Part shown: one piece after another, positions 45,395 to 55,432 of the stretch
Layout: the number at the start of each line of letters is the position of its first letter
How positions within the stretch are numbered: the stretch's first letter is position 1
Source of the DNA: Hamiltosporidium tvaerminnensis
Taxonomy: Eukaryota; Microsporidia; Dubosqiidae
Reading direction: 5' to 3'
Length of the DNA stretch: 64,000 bases
Assembly (NCBI GenBank): GCA_022605425.2
Contig: CM061246.1
Location: 1,299,501 to 1,363,500, forward strand
Translations under genes and position numbers: made by a program
The notes under the pieces: generated by a model
Told to the model about the DNA's origin: nothing
Database searches by the model: none
The model's input: the letters and a program-made list of their open reading frames with translations, nothing else

Positions 45395-46030
45395 GATTTT
45401 GGTCCAGGGATTTTCTCTCTTTTAAATACTTTCTTCCATATTTTCAACCCTAGAATTTCGTTCTCTAATACCGGAGTTTCATTTGTGTTTACTGTAAGGT
45501 TCACCACTATGATCACTGCTTCAAATTTATAAGGCAAAATATTTCGGGTATTTACTTGTTTTACACAACCTTTCTCGTTTGTCATATACCTAAAATCTAT
45601 TATTTTTGCTTATGCCTCTTTGCTTCTTTAATAACCTCTAATAAACCTTTCTCTTAACTCATCTATTTATCTGGTCCTGACACACCTCCTCTTCGTCGCT
45701 CAAAAGCAGTCGTTTTGACTGTCTTCTCGAGTAATATTGACTGAGTAAATTCCTTCATATTCATGGGTGGTGTAGTCTTTTAATACACATATTATAGTAT
45801 TTAATCCTAATATCGTTCCAGTTTCACACGAGGAATACTCCCCACACTACATATATAAACAAGACCTGACTCATTGGCAATAAGTTATATTCTCTAGATT
45901 TTTCAATTTCAACCATTTGAAGTAAATTTAGGAAGCGATCTCAATTTCATCGAGAGTAAACCATCTATCCTTGTCCAAAATATACATCTGTTCATCTTCA
46001 ACACCGAGAGGTAAAAAAATACCGGAATAT
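45395..46030 (-). mobile_element. R4/Dong-like element, 3' fragment (decayed)
   Basis: In reverse it matches the region around 58560-59100: the segment with TTCAAATGGTTGAAATTGAAA near 45900, the AGGAATATTCATGGG-type word and GACAGTCAAAACGACTG. Frames are broken. The exact tail is lost. Confidence 0.75.
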
Positions 46031-46280
46031 GTAACTAAATCTAAAATATATTTATCTGGTCTATTATTCATAAATCAATAAACTAAAAAATTTACTATTT
46101 AATTTCTTGAATGTATTTTAATATATTTTTTTCAGAAATATTTATATCTGATATATAAAAAATGGATAAGAACTACATCATAAAATTCTTAACTAATATT
46201 TTAATTCCTAAACCACGGTTTCTTTATAACAGCGAAAAAATATAAATATATATTTTTACACCCCCTCGTCGTGTCCGAAG

Positions 46281-46436
46281 AACGGTATTGGTGTCTTTCC
46301 AGATACTAAGGAAAGTCCTCGAGCCTAATGCAAAAACGCAACACGAAACGTGTGTATTTGGCTATTAAAATAGAAATGCCGTTGGATATCGATCTATCTA
46401 ACAAAATGAGGCTTACTCTTGGACACCGTTATTTTT
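46281..46436 (+). ncRNA. RNase P or RNase MRP RNA
   Basis: Conserved region I reads AAGGAAAGTCCTC (46308-46320) and region V reads ACAAAATGAGGCTTA (46401-46415). They form helix P4 with the universal bulged U: AAG(U)CCUC at 46313-46320 pairs perfectly with GAGGCUU at 46408-46414. Termini also pair: AACGGT (46281-46286) with ACCGTT (46425-46430), or alternatively GGTGTC (46290-46295) with GACACC (46422-46427). Inside, GAGCC at 46320-46324 can pair with GGCT near 46360 (P7-like) around a small ACACG/CGTGT hairpin. A T5 run (46432-46436) is a Pol III terminator, and a TATA-like AAATATAAATATATA lies ~40 bp upstream. No P3 insert is visible, so the RNA is very short (~155 nt) or starts slightly upstream. 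P versus MRP is not resolved. Confidence 0.8.
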
Positions 46437-48367
46437 AAATAGTAAAAAAATATTGACATAATATTATATATGTATGAGTATCTTTAGTTTTTTTGTAAAA
46501 ACATTTCAGGAGTAAAGAATTTAATTAAAAATATAAATCGGTACAAAGAAATCAAACAATTAATTGAGATCGAGCAACATATTTTTTTAATAAAAAATAA
46601 AATAGAAAACTACATTCAAAGTTATATAAAGCTAGAAATAATAAATTATTTATTCAATGTTATTAAATAAACTATTTATATAAAATTTTAGTTTATCTTG
46701 CTATATAATTCAAAAAATATATTTTCGAATGCATAATTTTGTGTCATCACAGTTGGAAATCGATGACCGCCACTCATGTAAACATATACCCCAATGTATA
46801 TTTAAGCTTTTCTACATTATAATTTCTACATCTACTTCTCTTAAATACATCTAAATTTAAATCTTCAAAACAAATTAGGAATCAAATAGTTCAAAAGCAG
46901 CTTAAAAAGAGAATTCAAAAGTATCAGTTGACACTGGAATAGATATTTGTCTCAAATTCAGAATAATATACTCTTTATGTGCTTAATTGAGATATGAAAA
47001 ACAACATGATTTACTATTTTAGAAGATAAACCTAAACCGCGTATACTTTATCAAACTATTGGCCTTAAACCCCGACAGATAAAACTTATTAATAAAAAAT
47101 TCAGTTAAAATTAGTAAATATAAAGTTTAAATAATTTGATGGTCTTAACATATAATGGTATTGCTAAGTATTATAAAATCTACCTTATAAAATTCAAATA
47201 TCATTCAGAATACAAGCATATATTATTTTATTAGTGCAAAAAAAGACATTCTAATATATTTTTTTTATTTACGAACAAAATAACACATTAATAAGAATTA
47301 TGTTTCAATTTTCTACTAAAATGAAAAATTAAAGAATTAACTGCACCACAATATTATGTAAAAATAAACTAAAAGCAAAAAGAAAATCATAAAATTTATA
47401 TCAGTTAACAAATTCAATATAAGAAAAATTATATTAAGGGAATTAAAAGTAAATCAAAGTAAAAAAACATGAAGATATGTAAGAACCATGCAAAAGAAAC
47501 AAAAATTGTTTACCCTTTATAAAAGCATCAAAAATTTTAACAAACAACCAAATAATTGTACCAATAATAAAATATAGTTTATTATTTATAAAATACCATA
47601 AAGATATCATTTCCTTGTCATAGTTTTTTGCTTATTCTTCCAATAGAACAAATCAATTAAATCCATAATATAATCTTATTTTGGTTTAATTATATGAAGA
47701 CATATTTGTTTATTGAAATTCTGTTTATTTAGATTCTGTTTATCTAGATTCTGTTTATCTAGATTCTGTTTATTTAGATTCTGTTGATTTAGATTCTGTT
47801 TATGAGCTAATATATTACAAAATATTTAAATATTTGATTTTATTTTTTTGTCAGTTTATCCTTAAATTTACTTTTTTAATTTTTTTTTCTATCAAAAATA
47901 TTTTTATTACTATTTAAATTAACTTATTTATATCAAAACATATTAAAGAAATTAAAGAAAATTAAAGATAGGTTATATTGATACTTTAACGGTATAAACA
48001 CTAACTATCATATTGTTTTAATTTATTAGAATATGTATTTATTCTGTTAAAAAATGATTTAATAAACAAAATAATATAATCAGCTACAATAATAACCATT
48101 AAAAAGTATTTCTGAATAAAAATATTTATTAAACTTCAGTAAACAAATTAAAAAATATAAAATATTTGTTGTACTTTAATAAGAAAATATAAAAATCCGT
48201 TTTTTTCTAAAAAAAATAAAATTTAGGAGGATTCGAATAAGAGTTTGGAAAATATAAAAATAAATTTCAAAATAATGAAAAGGAATTTTAAGTATGAAGA
48301 TGGTTTTAAAACATGAAAAATATATTTGAGAAGATAAGAAGACAAAAAAATATAAAAAGATAAATGT
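46437..48367. other. AT-rich intergenic stretch with a minisatellite
   Basis: Apart from the 15-bp minisatellite at 47718-47805, nothing is recognised. A 60-codon Lys/Ile/Asn-rich frame at about 46490-46668 has no start codon. Confidence 0.5.
47718..47805. repeat. 15-bp minisatellite
   Basis: Six units of ATTCTGTTTATCTAG with one or two changes each. Confidence 0.9.
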
Positions 48368-48730
48368 TTAATTTCCTTTAAGAGTAACTCTCACATCAAC
48401 ATTACTATTATTAAAAAACCTAGCAATTTCCTCCAAAGTATGAGATCCAGTAATAAAATGAAATACTCGTTTGTAAACAAACATTTTGTATTTACTCCAG
48501 GTATTTGTACCTTCTCCACACGGTGATTTACGTGTGGTGATGGAAGCTTTTTCTGTTGGTAATTTAATTGCTTTACTCATTTCTGGCATGTGTGTCAGTG
48601 CAAATGTATAGAAATCTGCACATGCCTTTTGTATAAGTTTTTTGTCTGTAGTAGCAAGTTGTACAGATACATCGTATGAAGTTTCTGGTTGTGTGTATTC
48701 TACTTCGATTTTTTTTTCTTCTTCAAGCAT
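48368..48730 (-). CDS. RPS20: 40S ribosomal protein uS10 (S20e)
   Basis: 120 residues, a component of the small subunit head. The diagnostic core is intact: ITTRKSPCGEGTNTW (family ITTRKTPCGEGSKTW), followed by KYKMFVYKRVF and the C-terminal strand VDVRVTLKG. The length fits the family (about 119). On the sense strand ACCCTTAA sits directly before the ATG, a strong microsporidian CCC signal. Just upstream is a tandem array made of degraded copies of this leader and start (48731-49120), which makes the promoter of this gene unusual. Confidence 0.95.
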   Translation of the reverse strand: MLEEEKKIEVEYTQPETSYDVSVQLATTDKKLIQKACADFYTFALTHMPEMSKAIKLPTEKASITTRKSPCGEGTNTWSKYKMFVYKRVFHFITGSHTLEEIARFFNNSNVDVRVTLKGN

Positions 48731-49120
48731 TTAAGGGTAGAAATATTTATTGAAGAAATAAATATTGTTAAAGAAAGTCGGTGGAAATAAAATTAAAAAT
48801 ATTTTTTTCTTCGTCAAGAATTTAAGGGGAAAGAAATAAATATTGTTAAAGAAAGTCGGTGGAAATAAAATTAAAAATATTTTTTTCTTCGACAAGAATT
48901 TAAGGGGAAAGAAATAAATATTGTTAAAGAAAGTCGGTGGAAATAAAATTAAAAATATTTTTTTCTTCGTCAAGAATTTAAGGGGAAAGAAATAAATATT
49001 TGTTAAAGAAAGTCGGTGGAAATAAAATTAAAAATATTTTTTTCTTCGTCAAGAATTTAAGGGGAAAGAAATAAATATTTGTTAAAGAAAGTCGGTGGAA
49101 ATAAAATTAAAAATATTTTT
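48731..49120 (-). repeat. Tandem array of the uS10 leader and start region (78-79 bp unit)
   Basis: Five units lie head to tail upstream of uS10. On the sense strand each carries CCCCTTAAATTCTTGACGAAG followed by an A-rich tract. The true gene start reads CCCTTAAATGCTTGAAGAAG, so each unit contains the CCC motif and the first codons, but with ATG changed to ATT. Between them is a constant block with CCACCGACTTTCTTTAAC. Units are almost identical, so the expansion is recent or homogenised. Confidence 0.85.
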
Positions 49121-49309
49121 TTTCAAAAAACCATTCCATATTTTAGATGAATAATTTACTAAACAAAGTTTTACAATATATTTTCCATAAAAAATTATTT
49201 TTTGATATTTTTTTTTATCAAAATCCATCCTTAAATATCGTTTTTTTTAAAAATCACAAATTTTAAAAACAAATTTAAAAGAATAAATATTTACTTTGAA
49301 TAAACAGGT

Positions 49310-49880
49310 TGCAACACTGATAATTAACACCCTTATTACAACCGTAATTTCTTTATATTATAACACTGATATATTTATATAATAATATCCTTAAAACCAC
49401 CTTTTAATTTGAATAGATATATTAAAAACATAAAAGATTATGAACATTCATAAATAACATCTTTATTAACACCCTTTAACTATTAGTATATTGTATTAAC
49501 ACCCTTTAATCTACTACCTATATCCTTAGCACACTTTAATCATATCATAATAAATAGCACCCCGATAACCCACTCTTATATATAAGACCCCTTTAATAAT
49601 ATCATAATAAATAACACCCCACTACCAACCACAACACATATCAATAACACCCCTATAACCCACTCATATATAAAGACCCCGTTAATCATATCCCTATAAT
49701 ATAACACCCTCTTAACCGATACATTATAATATAAAACCCTCCAATCTACTCTTATATGTTTAAGACCCCGTTAATCATATCCCTATAATATAACACCCTC
49801 TTAACCGATAAATTATAATATAAAACCCTCCAATCCACTCTTATATATTTAACACCCCCCTCAAAATATCTACCCTCTAC
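49310..49880 (-). repeat. Interspersed GGGTGTTA array, 3' of ECT1
   Basis: About 15 copies of AACACCC or close variants (AAGACCCC, AAAACCCTCC) are spaced every 25-45 bp, so GGGTGTT lies on the ECT1 sense strand. Part is a ~100-bp tandem duplication (49666-49850, with ACCCCGTTAATCATATCCC twice). The array starts directly after the ECT1 stop. The same motif fills 61.9-63.5 kb. Confidence 0.8.
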
Positions 49881-49883
49881 ATT

Positions 49884-51023
49884 TTAAGCTCCTCTTTTCT
49901 TATTTCTATTTTCATAACCATAATAATTATCAACAATTCTATCAATAATAACACCACTCGTTAAATAACTAAACTCAGTATTAATTTTAACCACCTTAAC
50001 ACACCCTTTAACGTCCTCTACATTACACCCCCCATCCTGATTATTATGTACAATAATTTTAATACCAAATCTTTCTATAAATTGCTTATCTAAATTAAAT
50101 TGTGGATCATAAATTACTTCATCTATGTATTTGTTAGATAGTAAACATAATTGTCTTTCTTTATAACTAAACACACATTGGCTACTCTTTAAATCTCCTA
50201 TATTAGAACTACACACATCTTTACAACTATTACTATTCCTTGTCACATCTTCACCAGCTTTATTATCAGTCATATCTTTATAATCAGTCATATCTTTATA
50301 ATCAGTCATATCCTTATTATCAGATTTATTCATTCCCTTTCTATAAATTCCTACAACTAAAAAATCTCCAAGTTTTTTAGCTTCTCTAAGTAAGGAAGTA
50401 TGTCCAGCGTGGTAAAGATCAAAAGTACCCGCAACGTATACAACTGTACCTTTCCTTTCTTTTTTAGGTATTTCAAAGAGATGAAGAAGTGCATCATGAA
50501 ATTGTGCGTAGGGAGAAGAAATATTAGAATTGGAAATATTGGGCGAAAGAGAAATATTAGATGTATTGGTTGTGGTATCACATCTGTTGCATGTACATAA
50601 TTCTGGTGTTGGTTTCTGTTTCAACAACATTCTTCCAACAATTTCTGTAGTAGAAATACCCAATGTACGCTCAAATTCTCGAAACATTCCTTTTTTTTTG
50701 ACTTCCTGGTAACAGTCGTTGCCATTCTCATCTACAATAGGATCGTTTCCGTGTACAACAATATGACAGTTATGAGATTGTATAACAGATAGTTGTGTCA
50801 CAAAAGGCGCATTTTCTATTATCTCGTCTACATATCTACACGCTCTGACTACTTCGTATCTCTCTTCGTCTGTCATCACAGGTAGTCCTTTGTTAAGAGA
50901 TATTTCTTTTGTTGAATGCACACCTGCTATAAGATACGTGCCCATCGATTTTGCTTTTCTAAGTGCGTTTGCATGGCCATAGTGAAATATATCGAAACAA
51001 CCGTCAATCCATATTTTGGACAT
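49884..51023 (-). CDS. ECT1: Ethanolamine-phosphate cytidylyltransferase
   Basis: 379 residues with two nucleotidyltransferase domains, diagnostic of ECT1/PCYT2. It converts CTP and phosphoethanolamine to CDP-ethanolamine in the Kennedy pathway. Domain 1: WIDGCFDIFHYGHANALRKA with H14/H17 of the HxGH motif, then the signature ISTTEIVGRM (~127). A short Cys-containing, Ser/Asn-rich linker follows (145-180). Domain 2: VVYVAGTFDLYHAGHTSLL (~200-212). Residues ~240-262 are a DYKDMT hexapeptide repeated in tandem inside domain 2, recent low-complexity growth. Domain 2 ends with LTSGVIIDRI in place of STT(D/E)II. Length fits the yeast enzyme (323) plus the insertion. CCC lies ~10 nt upstream of the ATG. 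CTP synthase in this window makes its substrate. Confidence 0.95.
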   Translation of the reverse strand: MSKIWIDGCFDIFHYGHANALRKAKSMGTYLIAGVHSTKEISLNKGLPVMTDEERYEVVRACRYVDEIIENAPFVTQLSVIQSHNCHIVVHGNDPIVDENGNDCYQEVKKKGMFREFERTLGISTTEIVGRMLLKQKPTPELCTCNRCDTTTNTSNISLSPNISNSNISSPYAQFHDALLHLFEIPKKERKGTVVYVAGTFDLYHAGHTSLLREAKKLGDFLVVGIYRKGMNKSDNKDMTDYKDMTDYKDMTDNKAGEDVTRNSNSCKDVCSSNIGDLKSSQCVFSYKERQLCLLSNKYIDEVIYDPQFNLDKQFIERFGIKIIVHNNQDGGCNVEDVKGCVKVVKINTEFSYLTSGVIIDRIVDNYYGYENRNKKRGA

Positions 51024-52065
51024 ATTTTTTTTGGGTGGTTTTTTTTTTTATTTCTATGAATTCAATACATCCGTTTTAAGAAAAATTAAAAATTGGTTTT
51101 AGAAATAAATTAATGTGAAATTTGTTTATTGGATAGCTTTTAGAGGTCTAGAACTTGGGTTTTTTTATTTTTTGATTTTTATAAATTTATTTTTTTTTCT
51201 TTTTTTTCAATTTTGTTTTTTTTTCTATATTTACAATTTCTTTAAAATCCTAGTATTAGATTTATTTATAACTTTGAAATTTATAATTTATCACTTCTGT
51301 AAAATTTAGAATTTCTTTAAAATCCTAGTATTTTATTTATTTATAAGTTTGAAATTTATAATTTATCACTTCTGTAAAATTTACAATTTCTTTAAAATTT
51401 TAGTATTTTTTTTCTATTATTTAAATTTTTTTCTTTCTCTTAAATTTAAAAGTATTTTTATAAAAATATTGATTTTATTTCAATTGTAAATTTTAAATTT
51501 ATTTCCATTCTTATTTACCATATAAATACCTTTAATTGAATATATCAATACTATACTTGATATTACAAATTTAAAACTTTTATTTTAATATTTTTCAAAT
51601 TCAAGTTTTTTTCTTCACACAAATATTTTATTATTTACCATATAAATACCTTTAATTGAATGATTTAATATAAATTACCCCATACATGTATATATATGTG
51701 GCAGAAAGTCTTAAGAAATAAATACGCAAAATATTGAACTTTAATTGTGAATTCATATTTAATAAATTTCCCGGTAAAAACCTTTTTCTCCCTCTTTTAA
51801 ATAATTTTCTATTTCTTTTACCACCATCTTTTCTTCTTCTAAATCCGACTATTCATTTATGTTTATTTTCGGCTCCTCCTCTAAAGTGATTCCTCTATTA
51901 GTTGTGAACAAAAAAGAAATAAAATGTGTTTAATACAAAGCTTACAAATAAAGTATAACATAACAGTAAATAAACAAATCTAATATACTTCAGTATTTTA
52001 TGTATTTTTTTCTTATAAAATTTTTTACTTTTAACTTTGTTATTGAAAAACGTATTTTATTATTT
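51024..52065. repeat. AT-rich intergenic stretch with local duplications
   Basis: 51232-51415 holds a ~76-bp tandem duplication (word TTTAAAATCCTAGTATT and GAAATTTATAATTTATCAC twice, plus a partial third). A 27-bp word with ACCATATAAATACCTTTAAT occurs at 51518 and 51638. 51781-51860 holds a short decayed retrotransposon tail in reverse. No gene seen. Confidence 0.6.
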
Positions 52066-53490
52066 AATAAAATTCTGGGTTAAAACATTTTTTCCCATTT
52101 TTATATGTTTTCTTCTACCTCTTTAACCACTATCGTCTCTTCTTCCAACTCCAACTCTTCATTTGTATTAGTTGTTGGTTCCTCAGCAGGGGTTATACCA
52201 TTTAAAATAAGGAGTAAAATATTTTTTGTATTTTGTGTTTTAACATCATCTTCCTAGTTGTCTACTTGCTTTAAAGGGGGTATTGGTTGTTTATGCATCT
52301 CAGCTCCTAAAATAACACTTAATGATGCTCTATCTCAGCTTTCCTCGGCATTTAGTCCTGATTAAAGTCCTCTTCGTCGATCAAAAGAAATTGTTTCGAC
52401 TGTTTTCTTATGTATAAGACTGAATGTATGCTTCTATATTCATGGGTATTTGCAGTCTCTTAGCATACGTCTTATGGTATTTTGTCACAATACCGTTCCA
52501 GGTCATCACATAAGGGATTATCTCAACACTACGCTTATAAATAAGACCTAACTCATTGGCTAGCAGGTCATACTTTCTAAGTTTTTCAGTTTCAACTATT
52601 TGAAGTGAATCTTGGGAAGTGATTCCTACTTCAATGAGTGTTATCTTATTCTTCTTCTTATCTAAAATAAATATGTCGGGTCTGTTACACCGAATCTTGA
52701 CATCTGTTTTTATTCTGGTGTCCACTCTTATCTCTGCATACTCATTATCAAGAATTTCTTGAACTGAGTGGCTCCTTATTCGTTTTGAAGACTTAAACTT
52801 ATATCTATTTAGAAGAAGAAGGTGTAGGCATCTAACCACTTCATTATGCCGTCTAGTGTAATCATGGCCTAGCATTTTTTCACATCTAGTTGCTAGATGA
52901 TCCACAGTCTTACCAGACTTCCCGCAATGTTGACACACACCATCTGCTCCCCAGAATACATTTCTATCCTGGATATAGCAGAACACAGTTTCATTGCGTG
53001 GCCTAATATTCCCTCTCTTTAACCATCTTTAAGAGTCACTAATACTCACAAGCTCATTTTTTCTTGCATTATATCACTTTGAATGGAGTTTTCGTTTTTC
53101 TATTTCGTTATATAGTTTTGCAAGTTGAGCTTCTTTTAAACTTTTCTTAGTGACTTCTTCTACTAACCTGTACTTTACTTTTAAGAAGCCTTTTATTAGT
53201 GCAAGATGGGTTTTATTATTATTCTCCACTTTGAGGATTGTTGCTCGTCTAGTTGATATTTCTTTACTTTTTTCCAGACAATCCATGAGTTGCATAAGCA
53301 TATGTTCGCTTCGCAACTCAACACTATGTAGGCCTCTTCCAAGTTCTGTTCTAGGAAAGTATAAAAACGCTCTTTACATCCTGGGCGGAGATGTATCTTA
53401 TTCTTCACCAACACCGCACGCAGTGCATCATCTAACTTAAAGAAGTCAGCCGGTTCAAGTCGAAGTACTCCTATGTGATAGTAACGTATT
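52066..53490 (-). mobile_element. R4/Dong-like non-LTR retrotransposon, 5'-truncated copy
   Basis: The tail begins at 52066 and the 5' truncation is near 53490, inside the region after the RT domain (YHIGVLRLEPADF). It is one of the best-preserved 3' halves: the zinc-knuckle/endonuclease part at 52408-52986 has a continuous frame. It lacks the RT catalytic motifs, so it is not autonomous. Confidence 0.9.
52408..52986 (-). pseudogene. Zinc knuckle and REL-endonuclease region of the R4/Dong-like element
   Basis: 192 codons, open throughout. It has a CCHC knuckle (C-Q-H-C, then H-L-A-T-R-C), then RRHNEVV, then the restriction-like endonuclease core with RCNRPDIFI and ITLIEVGIT, and a tail with PYVMTWNG. 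In R2/R4-group elements this PD-(D/E)XK nuclease follows the RT in one polyprotein and nicks the target DNA. It is not a gene of its own: upstream RT sequence is missing. Confidence 0.85.
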
Positions 53491-53880
53491 TTATTACAAT
53501 TAGAGTAAATTATTAAAATATAAAATATTTTACTTGAATTATAATACAAATATTTTTTATTTTTATAAAGAGTATTGATGTATATATGATATTAAGTAAT
53601 AATATCTCTGATAATATTGATATTTTTAAGCTTTATTTAATAAATATTAGTATGTATAGATCTAGAATAATAAATAATAATATCTCTGATAATATTGATA
53701 TTTTTAAGCTTTTATTTAATAAATATTAGTATGTATATAGATCTGTAATTAATTTCATCTAAATTATAAAGGTTTATATTACAGAAACAAACTATCAATA
53801 AGTAAATAAATTATAAAAATATTTTTTCTTATATTTAATTAACATAATATCAGATAAATATTTTGTAATTAAATTATTAG
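53491..53880. repeat. 78-bp tandem duplication in AT-rich DNA
   Basis: Two copies (about 53598-53755) of a unit containing AATATCTCTGATAATATTG and ATAAATATTAGTATGTAT. No gene. Confidence 0.8.
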
Positions 53881-54500
53881 TTAAAATATTTTATGAGTAA
53901 TTACTTCAAAAATAAGTTGTATTTTTTTATTTAGCTTTATAATTTGAGAAATTAAATTCAGAATATATTTAAGTAAGACTTATTTGTTTAAAGTGATGTG
54001 GTAAATCATTTTATAAATAGGCTTATCAAATTAATATTAAGATTAAGCTATTGGAATATATGGTAAAGATAAGATTGTATTAATTATTGAATATTAAAGG
54101 TTTCCTTAGCTTTATTTATTGAAGTATATATTATCATTAGAATATAGAATGCACGTACATGTTTTTATGACCAATAATGTCAAATCAATCATATTAAATA
54201 CATATTATATCTTATCTTATCTAATAATTGACAAATGAATTTTATTAAAGAATATACTTTTATTGGTATGTTTTTACTCAAAAAAGTATAAATACATGTA
54301 AAATATTTAGAAATAATGAACAGTAAAAGAATTGCATTTAATGTTTTAAAAGGTTTTTTATTCTGCCTCGTATGTGTTTCTGCTGCAGAAAAAGATGCTT
54401 CGAAGGATAAAAAAGAGGAAAAGAAATGAAGTGAATAAATTAAGTCTTAAATATTTGTGATTTATTGTATTTCTATTTCTATTTCTATTTCTATTTCTAT
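53881..54500 (+). repeat. Left copy of a ~0.6 kb direct repeat flanking the retrotransposon pair
   Basis: Matches 59184-60025 at high identity, starting TTAAAATATTTTATGAGTAA and including the small secreted-peptide gene. It ends in a (TTTCTA)n microsatellite (54470-54525), expanded to about ten units here but only two in the right copy. Confidence 0.9.
54316..54429 (+). CDS. 37-residue secreted peptide (copy 1)
   Basis: ATG to TGA, 38 codons. A basic start (MNSKRIAFNVLKG) is followed by a hydrophobic core (FLFCLVCVSAA) that looks like a signal peptide with cleavage after VSA or SAA, leaving a 13-14-residue tail of Glu, Lys, Asp and Ser (EKDASKDKKEEKK). TATA-like AGTATAAATACA lies ~25 bp upstream. 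The copy at 59853 encodes exactly the same peptide, with one silent change (GTT/GTA), while the surrounding noncoding repeat has several differences and indels. No family recognised. It may be a real short gene or the 5' end of a broken longer one. Confidence 0.55.
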   Translation: MNSKRIAFNVLKGFLFCLVCVSAAEKDASKDKKEEKK

Positions 54501-54537
54501 TTCTATTTCTATTTCTATTTCTTTTATATTTATATTT

Positions 54538-55395
54538 ATTTAACAGAATTCTGCGTTAACAAATTTTTCTCTTTTCTAAATAATTCTTTCCAACATTTCA
54601 ACCACCTCTATTTCTTCCTCCAACTCCAACTCTTCATTTGTATTAGTTGATGGTTCCTTTGCTGTGGTTATACCATTCAAAATAAGGGGTAAAATATTTT
54701 TTGCATTTTCCGTTTTAACATCATCTTCCTCGTTGTCTACTTGCTTTATAGGGGGTATTGGTTGTTTATGTATCTCAGCTCCTAAAATAACACTTAATGA
54801 TGCTCTCTACCAGCTCTCCTCGGCATTTGGTCCAGAATCGAGTTCTCTTCGTCAATGTAAAGAAATTGTTTCGACTGTCTTCTTGAGTACTATGGATTGT
54901 ATATATGCCTCTACATTCATGGGTATTTGCAGTCTCTTAGCATAAGTCTTATGGTATTTTGTCACAATACCGACCCAGGTCCTCACATAAGGGATTATCT
55001 CGACACTACACTAATAATAAGACCAAACTTATTGACTAGCAGGTCATACTTCCTAAGTTTTTCAGTTTCAACTACCCGAAGTAAATCATGGGATGTGATT
55101 CTTACTTCAATGAGTGTTATCTTATTCTTCTTCTTATCTAAAATAAATATGTCGGGTCTGTTACACCGAATCTTGACATCAGTTTTTATTCTGGTGTCCA
55201 CTCTTATCTCTGCATATTCGTTATCAAGAATTTCTTGAACTGAGTGGCTTCTAATTCGTTTCGAAGACTTAAACTTATATTTATTCAGCAAGAGTAAATG
55301 TATACATCGTACCACTTCATTATGTCGTCTAGAATAGTCATGACCAAGCCTTTTTTCACATCTCGTTGCTAAGTGATCAACTGTTTTCCTAGTTT
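54538..55395 (-). mobile_element. R4/Dong-like element, 3' ~0.85 kb copy in reverse
   Basis: The tail begins at 54538 (AACAGAATTCTGCG, a variant) and the truncation at ~55395 lies within the zinc knuckle (the frame around RLGHDYSRRHNEVV). The endonuclease frame is open for 106 codons at 54995-55315. It lies back to back with the larger plus-strand copy, 40 bp away. Confidence 0.88.
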
Positions 55396-55432
55396 ATATC
55401 TATATTTATTTTATATTTAAATTTAAATCTAA

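Noticed and set aside
46490-46668. Lys/Ile/Asn-rich open frame after the RNase P/MRP RNA
   Set aside because: No start codon, no plausible mini-intron to supply one, and composition expected of random AT-rich DNA.
48731-48973. 80-codon repetitive frame upstream of uS10
   Set aside because: It is only the translation of the 78-bp tandem array; unit lengths of 78 and 79 break it, and no ATG of its own is used.
50357-50712. Several open frames overlapping the ECT1 gene on other frames
   Set aside because: ECT1 has diagnostic motifs along the full length; these are shadows.
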